From Bacillota bacterium (GTDB lineage: Bacteria; Bacillota; Clostridia; Christensenellales; Borkfalkiaceae): DNA of 21,190 nt. Position 1 is the first letter of the stretch. Each line of letters starts with the position of its first letter. Under the pieces are notes generated by a model. It worked only from the letters and a program-made list of their open reading frames with translations, did no database searches and was not told the origin of the DNA. Made by a program: the position numbers and the translations under genes. This document shows positions 7,466 to 14,788 of this stretch, in pieces. The stretch is taken from the NCBI GenBank assembly GCA_003343765.1, contig QAKO01000109.1, forward strand, positions 12,004 to 33,193, written 5' to 3'.

Positions 7466-8982
7466 GCAGGCGGCTTGCTCGTGATATCATACACAATGCG
7501 ATTCGCATGATCCACTTCGTTTATGATCCTGGATGAAATCTTTTCCAGTACTTCAAAAGGAATATGCGCCCAATCCGCCGTCATCGCGTCTACACTGGTC
7601 ACCGCACGCAAAGCGATCACCGGTTCATATGTCCGCGCATCGCCCATGACCCCGACCGTATACGTCGATGTGATCACTGCAAAATATTGCCATATTTCTC
7701 TGTCAAGGCCCGCTCTCGCGATTTCTTCCCGCAGGATATAATCCGCGTCCCGAAGCGTTTTGAGTTTTTCTTCCGTCACTTCTCCCATGATACGGATCGC
7801 AAGTCCCGGGCCGGGGAACGGCTGTCTCTGTACGACGGAATCCGGCAATCCGAGTTCCGTACCAACGCGCCGCACTTCGTCTTTGAACAGATCACGGAGC
7901 GGTTCAATAATCTCTTTAAAATCTACCACCGAAGGCAATCCGCCGACATTGTGATGGCTCTTGATCACCGCCGACGCTCCTTTCCCGCTCTCGATAACGT
8001 CCGGATAAATGGTTCCCTGTACAAGAAAATCTACGGCGCCTATTTTTTTGGCTTCCGTCTCAAATACTTTGATAAATTCTTCCCCGATGATCTTGCGCTT
8101 GCGCTCAGGATCGGATACTCCCTTCAATTTCGACAAAAACCGCTCGCCTGCATCCGCACGAATCAAATTCATACCCAGCTTATCGCGGAATACACTCACA
8201 ACTTCTTCCGATTCGCCTTTGCGAAGCAAACCATGATCCACAAACACACAGGTCAGATTATCTCCCGCCGCTCTGTGTACCAGCGTCGCCGCTACCGCAC
8301 TGTCTACGCCTCCGCTCATCGCGCAAAGCACTTTCTTGCCCGCAAGCTTTTCCTTCAGATGCGCAACCTGCTCATTTACAAAATTTGCCATCGTCCAGTC
8401 GCCTTTTGCTCCGCACACCTCATAAAGGAAATTGTGCAGGATCTTTTCGCCTTCCTGCGTGTGATGCACTTCCGTATGAAACTGAATCCCGTAAATTTTC
8501 CGCGACGCATCTTCAAATCCCGCCGCAGGACAAGTCTTCGTCGCCGCCGTTATACGGAATCCTTCCGGTACCCGGCTTACATAGTCGGTATGACTCATCC
8601 AGCAAATATTGTTCTTCGTCACACCCGCAAATATCTTACTGGACGAATCATAGGTGATCTCGCTTTTTCCGTATTCGCGCGTATCCGCATGCGTCACGTC
8701 GCCGCCTAATTTGTATGCGATCAGCTGACATCCGTAACATATGCCGAGAATCGGTATATTCAATTCAAATATTCTCTTGTCCACATCCGGCGCGTCATCC
8801 GCATATACACTGTTCGGCCCGCCCGTAAATATAATTCCGATCGGATCGTAATCCAGTATTTCTTCGATCGTCTTATTGTATGGCACAAGATCACAGTAAA
8901 CTCCCTGCTCACGCACTCGCCGCGCGATCAGCTGATTGTATTGCCCGCCAAAATCCAGAACCAAAACTTTCTGATGCTGCAT
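7447..8982 (-). CDS. guaA: GMP synthase (glutamine-hydrolysing), full length
   Basis: 511 residues, the usual bacterial length. It converts XMP, ATP and glutamine to GMP in the last step of guanine nucleotide synthesis. The N-terminal class I glutaminase (about 5-190) has the triad Cys82 (GICYGCQ), His169 and Glu171 (FHTEV). The synthetase half has the PP-loop SGGVDS (223-228), DHGLLRKGE, QGTIYPD, the lid KSHHNVGG and RQPFPGPGL. The dimerization domain ends in TIEWE. It starts at ATG 8982 with GGAG about 9 nt upstream, 82 nt after guaB; that gap holds a hairpin. It is followed 38 nt later by the glutaminase-less paralogue. Confidence 0.96.
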   Translation of the reverse strand: MQHQKVLVLDFGGQYNQLIARRVREQGVYCDLVPYNKTIEEILDYDPIGIIFTGGPNSVYADDAPDVDKRIFELNIPILGICYGCQLIAYKLGGDVTHADTREYGKSEITYDSSSKIFAGVTKNNICWMSHTDYVSRVPEGFRITAATKTCPAAGFEDASRKIYGIQFHTEVHHTQEGEKILHNFLYEVCGAKGDWTMANFVNEQVAHLKEKLAGKKVLCAMSGGVDSAVAATLVHRAAGDNLTCVFVDHGLLRKGESEEVVSVFRDKLGMNLIRADAGERFLSKLKGVSDPERKRKIIGEEFIKVFETEAKKIGAVDFLVQGTIYPDVIESGKGASAVIKSHHNVGGLPSVVDFKEIIEPLRDLFKDEVRRVGTELGLPDSVVQRQPFPGPGLAIRIMGEVTEEKLKTLRDADYILREEIARAGLDREIWQYFAVITSTYTVGVMGDARTYEPVIALRAVTSVDAMTADWAHIPFEVLEKISSRIINEVDHANRIVYDITSKPPATIEWE

Positions 8983-9025
8983 GATTCGTTTCTCCGTCTT
9001 TCGATTCGTATACTTTTACAAAAGA

Positions 9026-9055
9026 ATGTACCGCGGCTTCCCCCCCGCGGTACAC
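9026..9055 (-). terminator. Hairpin between guaB and guaA, possible terminator or attenuator
   Basis: The arms 9055-9045 and 9036-9026 pair over 11 bp (core GTACCGCGG/CCGCGGTAC, one G-U pair) around an 8-nt loop rich in G on the transcript. It lies 9 nt after the guaB stop. The following bases ATTCTTTTGT form only a weak U-tract, so partial termination that lowers guaA output relative to guaB is plausible. Confidence 0.55.
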
Positions 9056-9064
9056 TCATTCCCC

Positions 9065-10522
9065 TTACAGCCCGCGAGGACTGTAATTCGGTGATTCCTT
9101 CGTTATGGAAATATCATGCGGATGACTTTCCACCAGGCTGGCATTCGTGATGCGCACAAATCTCGCATTCTTGCGCATTTCGTCGATCGTATGCATGCCG
9201 CAATATCCCATACCTGCACGCAATCCGCCTAACATCTGGAATACGATATCCGCCAGGCTGCCCCTGTAAGGAACACGACCTTCCACGCCTTCCGGTACAA
9301 ACTTCTGCGCATTCTCCTGGAAATATCTGTCTTTGCTGCCTGCTGCCATGGCACCCAGAGATCCCATCCCGCGGTAAACTTTGAAACTTCTGCCCTGATA
9401 GATCTCAATTTCGCCCGGGCTCTCCAACGTACCTGCAAACAGACTTCCGATCATTACCACAGAAGCACCAGCTCCGATCGCCTTCACAATATCTCCGCTG
9501 TACTTGATACCGCCGTCCGCAATAATACGCTTGCCCATCTTGTCCGCCTGCTCCGCACAGTTCATGATCGCCGTCAGCTGCGGCATTCCGATACCCGCCA
9601 CAATTCGGGTCGTACAGATCGATCCGGGCCCGATACCCACTTTCACTACGTCCGCACCTGCGTCAAACAACGCTTTCGTCGCTTCCGCCGTCGCTACGTT
9701 TCCCGCAATCAACGGCAAGTTCGGATATTTCGCTTTGATCTTGGCAACTTCCTCGATAACTCCCTTGCTGTGCCCATGCGCCGTATCCACCGTGATCACG
9801 TCCACTTTCGCAGATACCAATGCCGCAATGCGCTCCATCGTATTCGCTGCCGTTCCTACCGCCGCTCCGACCAGAAGCCTGCCGTTTTTATCACGCGCCG
9901 AATTCGGATACTGTATACTCTTTTCAATATCTTTGATCGTGATCAGACCTTTCAGATATCCGTCTTTGTCTACGATCGGCAATTTCTCGATCCTGTGCTT
10001 CCCGAGTATCTTCTGCGCTTCCTCCAATGATGTGCCTACCGGTGCCGTCACAAGATTCTCTTTCGTCATTACATTGTCGATCGGCTGATCATAATTGTTC
10101 TCAAACCGAAGATCACGGTTCGTCAAAATCCCGACCAGCTTTCCGTTCTTCGTGATCGGAACACCGCTGATCTTATAACGCTCCATCAATGCTACCGCTT
10201 CGCGGACACTGTTGTCAGGCGACAAAAAGAACGGATCCGTTATAACGCCGTGCTCACTGCGCTTCACTTTGTCTACCTGACTCGCCTGCTCTTCGATCGT
10301 CATGTTTTTATGGATAATGCCTATGCCGCCTTCCCTCGCCAAAGCTATCGCCAAACGGCTCTCCGTTACCGTGTCCATCGCCGAACTCATAAGCGGTATG
10401 TTTAACGAAATATCTTCCGTAAGCTTCGTGTTCAGATTCACTCCCGACGGCAATACATCCGATGCCGCAGGGATCAGCAATACATCGTCGAATGTCAATC
10501 CTTCCTGCACAATCTTGTTCAT
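9065..10522 (-). CDS. guaB: IMP dehydrogenase
   Basis: Oxidises IMP to XMP with NAD+, the first committed step to GMP. With the start chosen here it has 485 residues, the family norm. Visible features are the N-terminal barrel strands (LTFDDVLL, MSSAMDTVTE), two CBS domains at about 90-205, the catalytic loop GPGSICTTRIV (nucleophile Cys303), the phosphate-binding AGASVVMIGSLFAGT, and the flap with SKDRYFQ. An ATG at 10528 is also in frame, but its AGGAG abuts it with no spacing; the ATG at 10522 has AGGAG at 6 nt, so it is preferred. It follows the membrane protein gene by 55 nt and precedes guaA. That gap has only a weak promoter-like TTGTCT-17-GAGAAT. Confidence 0.96.
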   Translation of the reverse strand: MNKIVQEGLTFDDVLLIPAASDVLPSGVNLNTKLTEDISLNIPLMSSAMDTVTESRLAIALAREGGIGIIHKNMTIEEQASQVDKVKRSEHGVITDPFFLSPDNSVREAVALMERYKISGVPITKNGKLVGILTNRDLRFENNYDQPIDNVMTKENLVTAPVGTSLEEAQKILGKHRIEKLPIVDKDGYLKGLITIKDIEKSIQYPNSARDKNGRLLVGAAVGTAANTMERIAALVSAKVDVITVDTAHGHSKGVIEEVAKIKAKYPNLPLIAGNVATAEATKALFDAGADVVKVGIGPGSICTTRIVAGIGMPQLTAIMNCAEQADKMGKRIIADGGIKYSGDIVKAIGAGASVVMIGSLFAGTLESPGEIEIYQGRSFKVYRGMGSLGAMAAGSKDRYFQENAQKFVPEGVEGRVPYRGSLADIVFQMLGGLRAGMGYCGMHTIDEMRKNARFVRITNASLVESHPHDISITKESPNYSPRGL

Positions 10523-10577
10523 AAGCATCTCCTATTCTTTATTCTCTATTTTTGGTAAAATTAAGACAATTTAAATA

Positions 10578-11186
10578 CTAACGACAATATTCTTCCAAAG
10601 CATTTTTATAATCTTCAAAATATTTTTCGTCCTCTTCCCGAGGATCCAATGCGTTCAACCGCTCCAATACCTGCCCGCAAAATTCTTTATCTTCCCGACC
10701 TTTCGCCGCATTGACAAGATATACTACAGGATTATTTTCCGTAAAACTGTCACCCAACGCTCCGAATGCCGTATCGATCGCTTCATCCGATCCGATATAA
10801 TACTGCGACGCAACTGTAATACCTATATAATAATAGCCGGTATTGCCCATAATCATTTCTTCCGCCGGACTCATCTGTGCATCTGTCAAATCACAAAAAG
10901 CCGTGAATCCGTCGTCATTGATCAAAATCTTACCGTAAAACGCAGAATCCTCATAATGTCCTGCCGCATAGCTGCGCTTTACCGCAACAGACAAATCCTC
11001 AATCGTCCCGCTCTTTTTATACTGCGAAACACTGTACGACGCGCATGCCGATTCCATTCCCAACTTATCCGTTACGGCCACCATCACGGATGGAAAAAAT
11101 AAGCTGAATACGCCGAACAAAATCAACGCAAGCACAATTATGCAGGCTAGCGTGATCGCCGCCGTTTTAATAATCAGTTTTCCCAT
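10578..11186 (-). CDS. Membrane-anchored protein of unknown function
   Basis: 202 residues that I do not recognise. Residues about 5-31 form one hydrophobic segment (ACIIVLALILFGVFSLFF) after a short N-terminus with two lysines, which suggests a signal anchor with an extracytoplasmic C-terminal domain. The rest is helical and acidic. Stretches such as VAVKRSYAAGHYEDSAFYGKI and QVLERLNALDP recall TPR/Sel1-like repeats, but no repeat unit can be confirmed. No catalytic motif is visible. The start has GGGAG 9 nt upstream. It is the first gene after a strong promoter and lies 55 nt before guaB, so it may share its transcript with the gua genes, although nothing in the protein points to purine metabolism. 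Confidence 0.72.
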   Translation of the reverse strand: MGKLIIKTAAITLACIIVLALILFGVFSLFFPSVMVAVTDKLGMESACASYSVSQYKKSGTIEDLSVAVKRSYAAGHYEDSAFYGKILINDDGFTAFCDLTDAQMSPAEEMIMGNTGYYYIGITVASQYYIGSDEAIDTAFGALGDSFTENNPVVYLVNAAKGREDKEFCGQVLERLNALDPREEDEKYFEDYKNALEEYCR

Positions 11187-11302
11187 GCAAATCGCTCCCG
11201 GATCTATTCCGCAAACCTCAAATCACAAGTTTCGGTTTACACCGCACGACTCTTCCGATTCAAACTCTCTCCGAGCTGCACAAAGCCCCTTGTGTTGTAT
11301 TT

Positions 11303-11336
11303 TGATTATTTTACCATAATCAAGTAAAAAAAGCAA
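11303..11336 (-). promoter_or_regulatory. Strong promoter with overlapping palindrome before the gua cluster
   Basis: Minus strand TTGCTT (11331-11336), 17-nt spacer, TAAAAT (11308-11313) with a TGG extension. A perfect 7-bp inverted repeat, TGATTAT-6-ATAATCA (11303-11322), covers the -10 box and could be a repressor operator. It probably drives the membrane protein gene and at least part of guaB-guaA. Confidence 0.65.
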
Positions 11337-11370
11337 CACTATGAATAAAATTTCCCGATATAAATCCGCA

Positions 11371-11401
11371 TTTTCCTCGCAATCGCGCCATAGAATAGTA
11401 T
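11371..11401 (+). promoter_or_regulatory. Weak candidate promoter of the lipoprotein gene
   Basis: A TAGTAT -10-like box (11396-11401) lies 28 nt before the ATG; the only -35-like match is TTTTCC at 19-nt spacing. A 7-bp inverted repeat ATAGAAT/ATTCTAT (11390-11396 and 11412-11418) spans the predicted start to just before the GAGGT ribosome site. Confidence 0.3.
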
Positions 11402-11428
11402 AAACAAAAAAATTCTATCGAGGTAACC

Positions 11429-12112
11429 ATGAAAAAAATTCTCATCACCGGATTGCTGAGCCTGTGTTTATTCGCACTGGTCCCCGCCGCAGGATGCAGC
11501 CGAACCCCAGACCTGACAAAATATGTCTCTGAATACAGGAGCGATATCTTTTACGGATCAAGCGGAGATTACAGCGTATTTGCATCCTGTTCTCAAAAAG
11601 AATATCCTTATCAGGCGGACGGAAACGCTGCCGATATGAGCGACGTGTTCGAACTTGCGCTTTCAACCCCGAACAATACAAAAACATACATTGTTCAATT
11701 TACCCTGGGCGAAAAAAATTATGAAGGAGAACTATCCTTCGACAGCGTAAAAATGGTTCACACCTGGTCGCAATCCATTCCCGCACCGCAAGAGAAAGAA
11801 ATTGTATTTACTTTTACCGATACGGAATCGGACGATGCTTCTGTCTTTTCCATTCAGACTGAAAGCGTTAAAAGCGACACCACACTCTCTTTGTCCGATC
11901 TTCTGAAAAAAGTATCTGCCGAAGAACCCGATCCGTTCAACGAGCTGTCCGACGGGAACGTTTTTTGCGCAGAAATCTACGTAAGACTTCTCTACGAAAA
12001 CAATGAATGCTATTATTATATCGGACTGACCGACCGCAACGGGAACACGTTCGCAATGCTTGCCGACGCTGAAACCGGTGAAGTACTTGCCACTAAACAG
12101 CCTAAGTCCTGA
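11429..12112 (+). CDS. Putative lipoprotein with PepSY-like C-terminal end
   Basis: 227 residues and the only plus-strand gene. The N-terminus MKKILITGLLSLCLFALVPAAGC is a lipoprotein signal peptide: two lysines, a hydrophobic core and a lipobox-like AAGC with Cys23 as the lipidated residue. The mature part is acidic and beta-rich. The C-terminal 35 residues (YYYIGLTDRNGNTFAMLADAETGEVLA) resemble the end of PepSY domains, where a bulky hydrophobic strand is followed by DAxTGEVL. No enzyme motif is seen, so the role is unknown; it is probably anchored outside the cytoplasmic membrane. GAGGT lies 5 nt before the ATG. It is transcribed divergently from the gua cluster and ends at a bidirectional terminator facing hemW. 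Confidence 0.75.
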   Translation: MKKILITGLLSLCLFALVPAAGCSRTPDLTKYVSEYRSDIFYGSSGDYSVFASCSQKEYPYQADGNAADMSDVFELALSTPNNTKTYIVQFTLGEKNYEGELSFDSVKMVHTWSQSIPAPQEKEIVFTFTDTESDDASVFSIQTESVKSDTTLSLSDLLKKVSAEEPDPFNELSDGNVFCAEIYVRLLYENNECYYYIGLTDRNGNTFAMLADAETGEVLATKQPKS

Positions 12113-12243
12113 CCAGAAAGCAAAAAACAACGGCTGTCTTACAAAAAACAACAAGTATTGTCCCCGGAAAATATTATGCCATGATCGCTGAGTACTTATA
12201 ACTTAAATAACCTTTTTCAATAACCTTATTTCGTCAGTATTGG

Positions 12244-12279
12244 AAATAAAGCCCCTACACCAGAGGGGCTTTATTTTTT
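12244..12279. terminator. Bidirectional terminator between lipoprotein gene and hemW
   Basis: A perfect 13-bp stem (12244-12256 with 12264-12276; AAATAAAGCCCCT and its complement), a 7-nt loop and a T-rich tail on both strands. It serves the plus-strand lipoprotein gene and the minus-strand hemW gene. Confidence 0.88.
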
Positions 12280-12318
12280 GTCTAAACCATTCAATTATAT
12301 CACGCATAGTACTTCGTA

Positions 12319-13428
12319 TTACTGCAAAAAATCCATAAGAATAGAATTTTGTACATATAAATATTCGTCCTTGATACGGACTCTTCCGTTCTCGCAGACA
12401 AGATATTGCACATTCTTTTTCAGCGACTCAAAAAAATCGACAGGGAAATCCGTCCCGAACGCGTTCTTATATTTCGCAAGACTCAACCCTTCTGTCGTAC
12501 GCAAGGCAAGCATGACCATTTCAAATTTAGCGTCATCCCCTTCAATCAAGGCATCATCGACCACGGGGTAATAATTTGTCATGATACATTTCATGTACTC
12601 GTCGAGATCACGCGTATTGGTAAACCTTCTGTTGTTCATAAAAGAACTTGCCGCAACTCCGAATCCTATATATTCACCCCTTCTCCAATAATTGAGATTG
12701 TGCCGCGATTCATATCCAGGCAAGGCAAAATTCGAAACTTCATAGCGGGAAAATCCTTTCGCTTTTAAATACTCTCTCGCCTTTTCATACTGATCCGCAA
12801 CTTCATCCGAATCAGGCAATTCTCCATTCAGGTAATCCGAATACATCGGAGTTCCGTCTTCCGGAGTCAGGGCATACATCGATATGTGTTTCACACCGCA
12901 ATCTACAGCCAGATCGATCGAATGAAATATATCCTCTTGTCTTTGATTTTTAAGACCGATCATAATGTCCGCGCTCTTGTTTGCGTCTGCAAGCAATAAG
13001 CAAGCTTTCACAAAATCATCGGAAGTATGTATGCGCCCGATATCCTCCAGAATCAAATCATTCGCTGATTGCAGGCCGATCGAAAACCGATTGATCCCGG
13101 CCTTTTTGTACAGAGCAATTTTCTCTTCATCCACCGTTCCCGGATTGATCTCAATCGTGACTTCTGCATTCTTCGCCAAATTAAAATCCGATCGGATCAG
13201 ATTCATGCACCCGACAATGGACATGGCATCTATAACGGACGGCGTGCCGCCCCCGAAATATACCGTATCAAAGTTTTTTTCTTTAAGCTCGGGCGCACGC
13301 AGTTTCATTTCTTTATAAACACATGCCATGTAGGCATCCGCGTACCCGATTTTACCCGGATACGAAGTAAAATCACAATACCTGCATTTCGATCTGCAAA
13401 AAGGAATATGAATATAAATTCCCGCCAT
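12319..13428 (-). CDS. hemW: Radical SAM heme chaperone HemW
   Basis: 369 residues from the ATG chosen here. The radical SAM motif CRSKCRYCDF (Cys11, 15, 18) follows IYIHIPFC at the very N-terminus. FGGGTPS and the C-terminal HNLNYW plus EYIGFGVAASS, conserved in HemW, are present. Phe follows the third Cys by two, where true coproporphyrinogen dehydrogenase HemN has another Cys, so HemW (heme trafficking) is the better name despite the frequent HemN label. A GTG at 13437 is in frame, but GAGGT sits 7 nt before the ATG at 13428. It follows the MGMT-type gene by about 33 nt and often neighbours lepA in Firmicutes. A palindrome lies just upstream (13448-13462). Confidence 0.93.
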   Translation of the reverse strand: MAGIYIHIPFCRSKCRYCDFTSYPGKIGYADAYMACVYKEMKLRAPELKEKNFDTVYFGGGTPSVIDAMSIVGCMNLIRSDFNLAKNAEVTIEINPGTVDEEKIALYKKAGINRFSIGLQSANDLILEDIGRIHTSDDFVKACLLLADANKSADIMIGLKNQRQEDIFHSIDLAVDCGVKHISMYALTPEDGTPMYSDYLNGELPDSDEVADQYEKAREYLKAKGFSRYEVSNFALPGYESRHNLNYWRRGEYIGFGVAASSFMNNRRFTNTRDLDEYMKCIMTNYYPVVDDALIEGDDAKFEMVMLALRTTEGLSLAKYKNAFGTDFPVDFFESLKKNVQYLVCENGRVRIKDEYLYVQNSILMDFLQ

Positions 13429-13447
13429 GATTACCACCTCAAACTGA

Positions 13448-13464
13448 TTCTGTCAGACATATTA
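13448..13464 (-). promoter_or_regulatory. Palindromic operator-like site with possible -10 box before hemW
   Basis: Minus-strand ATATGTCTGACAGAA (13462-13448) matches 13 of 15 positions of the perfect palindrome at 14670-14684. A -10-like TAATAT (13459-13464) overlaps its first four bases. The -35 is poor (TGGCTT). It falls in the short gap after the MGMT-type gene and ends about 20 nt before the hemW ATG. Confidence 0.4.
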
Positions 13465-13815
13465 CTTTTCATATTCCTGAAAAGCCAGAATCCCGTACCT
13501 GTTTAAATCGACATAATACATATGATCCGAGCGTTTCTCTACAGAAACGCCCTCTTTTTCCAGCATATCTTTCTGAATTTCCGGCCCGCCGAACGCAAAG
13601 CCAGGCGCAAGCCTGCCTTCCCTGTTTACCACGCGATGACACGGAATAATCCCGGGCATCGGATTTACATGCAATGCATATCCTACAGCACGGGATGAAC
13701 GCGGCGCCCCGCACGCCCTCGCTATCTGACCATAGGTTGCAACCCTGCCGAAAGGGATCTGCATTACGCGTTCGTACACACGGTCAAAAAAATTCTTCTC
13801 ACCCGACTCTACCAT
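13462..13815 (-). CDS. Short MGMT-family DNA alkyltransferase
   Basis: 117 residues covering only the C-terminal DNA-binding and active-site domain of O6-alkylguanine-DNA alkyltransferase. IIPCHRVV holds the acceptor Cys59; the finger arginine (SSRAVGYAL, Arg42) and Tyr28 (ATYGQIA) are also present. True Ogt/Ada proteins have about 60 more N-terminal residues. Alkyltransferase-like (ATL) proteins have this short length but usually Trp in place of the Cys, so this is a short form with an intact acceptor. It could repair alkylguanine by itself or flag it for excision repair. The start is ATG 13815 with GGGAG about 10 nt upstream. hemW follows closely, so the two may be co-transcribed. Confidence 0.85.
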   Translation of the reverse strand: MVESGEKNFFDRVYERVMQIPFGRVATYGQIARACGAPRSSRAVGYALHVNPMPGIIPCHRVVNREGRLAPGFAFGGPEIQKDMLEKEGVSVEKRSDHMYYVDLNRYGILAFQEYEK

Positions 13816-13859
13816 TTCCCTTTATCTCCCGTTTCTATACAGATCACCGACAAATGAAC

Positions 13860-13889
13860 ATAATATCCGTCTTACAGCCACCCAGACAA
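13860..13889 (-). promoter_or_regulatory. Candidate promoter of the MGMT-type gene
   Basis: Minus-strand TTGTCT (13884-13889), 18-nt spacer, TATTAT (13860-13865), about 45 nt before the ATG at 13815. Both boxes are plausible but not consensus. Confidence 0.4.
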
Positions 13890-13945
13890 ACTTTATCCTT
13901 TCACGAAAGTATCTGTGTAAAACATCCAGCCCCGATTTTATCCTT

Positions 13946-14617
13946 TTAAAACCCTTGTCTTAAAATTAGCGGGAGAACAGAATGAAAGTCATTGCACGTT
14001 ACCACACCGTTCGGAATTTCGGCATTCAGACGATTCAGCCATATAGAATCAATTCCCGCATCTCGCGCACCAAAATAATCGTTGCGCAGCGAATCCCCGA
14101 CATACACTACATCTGCCGCTTTTAGACCAAATTTTTTCAAGCCTTTTTCAAAAATACCTTTCCGCGGTTTGTACTCTTTCGCTTCTTCACTCGTATAAAA
14201 ATCTTCTACTTTCAAAGCGTATTTATTTATCATCGTACAAAGTTCGTTCGTGTCTATATTGGACAGAATAAAACAAGGAAGCGGACAGTTCTGCAAAAAC
14301 CATAACGCGTCTTCGAAAGGCTCCGAAGTAAGAGAAAATTCGATAACAGATTTTACAAGGCAATTTTTATCCACACTCACCCCGGTCTGCCTTTCCATAT
14401 TCTCAAACGCAGCAGAATAAAGCATCTTTTGATTTCTGAAATTACTGCCGTGCGCCTCGTCACACAAACCCGCAAAACTTTGCCACCATAAACGATGAAT
14501 CTCCTGCACGCTGCAGGCCGCTCCGTTTTTTTGAAACACAGCCGCTATTTCATCCAGCAACGCATAAGCCTCATGCACAACAGTTCCATAAAAATCTAAA
14601 ACTACCGCTCTTTTCAT
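13946..14617 (-). CDS. HAD-like hydrolase with DxYGT motif I
   Basis: 223 residues. Motif I is VVLDFYGT: nucleophile Asp8 is kept, but the usual acid/base Asp at +2 is Tyr10, as in haloacid dehalogenase-like members (DxYGT). Motif II is ILSN (Ser119), motif III Lys150 in EYKPRKG, and motif IV VYVGDSLRND (Asp175, Asp180). A helical cap spans about 18-95. Without the second Asp, phosphatase activity would be expected to be weak or to use another acid, so a dehalogenase-like or other hydrolase role is possible; the substrate is unknown. It lies between lepA and the MGMT-type gene with 130-170 nt gaps on both sides, so it is probably transcribed alone. Its upstream region holds a perfect palindrome over a -10-like box. 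Confidence 0.82.
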   Translation of the reverse strand: MKRAVVLDFYGTVVHEAYALLDEIAAVFQKNGAACSVQEIHRLWWQSFAGLCDEAHGSNFRNQKMLYSAAFENMERQTGVSVDKNCLVKSVIEFSLTSEPFEDALWFLQNCPLPCFILSNIDTNELCTMINKYALKVEDFYTSEEAKEYKPRKGIFEKGLKKFGLKAADVVYVGDSLRNDYFGARDAGIDSIWLNRLNAEIPNGVVTCNDFHSVLPLILRQGF

Positions 14618-14669
14618 TTTGATTCACCTTACATCTTTCACAATCAAAAACCACCGATGTTTTAGTCAT

Positions 14670-14709
14670 TTATGTCTGACATAATACATTGCAAAATCCA
14701 ATTCTAAAA
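14670..14709 (-). promoter_or_regulatory. Candidate promoter with perfect 15-bp palindrome before the HAD gene
   Basis: The palindrome TTATGTCTGACATAA (14670-14684) has perfect symmetry around its central base. Minus-strand TATTAT (14681-14686) overlaps its first four bases and has a moderate -35 (TTTAGA, 16-nt spacer). The geometry equals that of the near-copy before hemW. Confidence 0.45.
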
Positions 14710-14788
14710 AGATCGCCAAAATTTGCTCGGATTTACACAGATAATAGCAAAACATTCCCGTAAAACAGACTGAATCACTGTATGAATC

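Noticed and set aside
7564..8709. 381-codon plus-strand frame
   Set aside because: Antisense shadow of guaA; Arg/His/Phe-rich with no recognisable domain.
10523..11300. Purine riboswitch before guaB or its leader gene
   Set aside because: The 55-nt gap before guaB is too short for the aptamer, and no conserved purine riboswitch core was seen in the leader before 11186.
12113..12243. Possible small RNA or gene after the lipoprotein
   Set aside because: A/T-rich with no good start, ribosome site or stable structure except the terminator at 12244.
14618..14788. Terminator after lepA
   Set aside because: Only a 4-bp ACAG/CTGT stem near 14770 was found, too weak to call.
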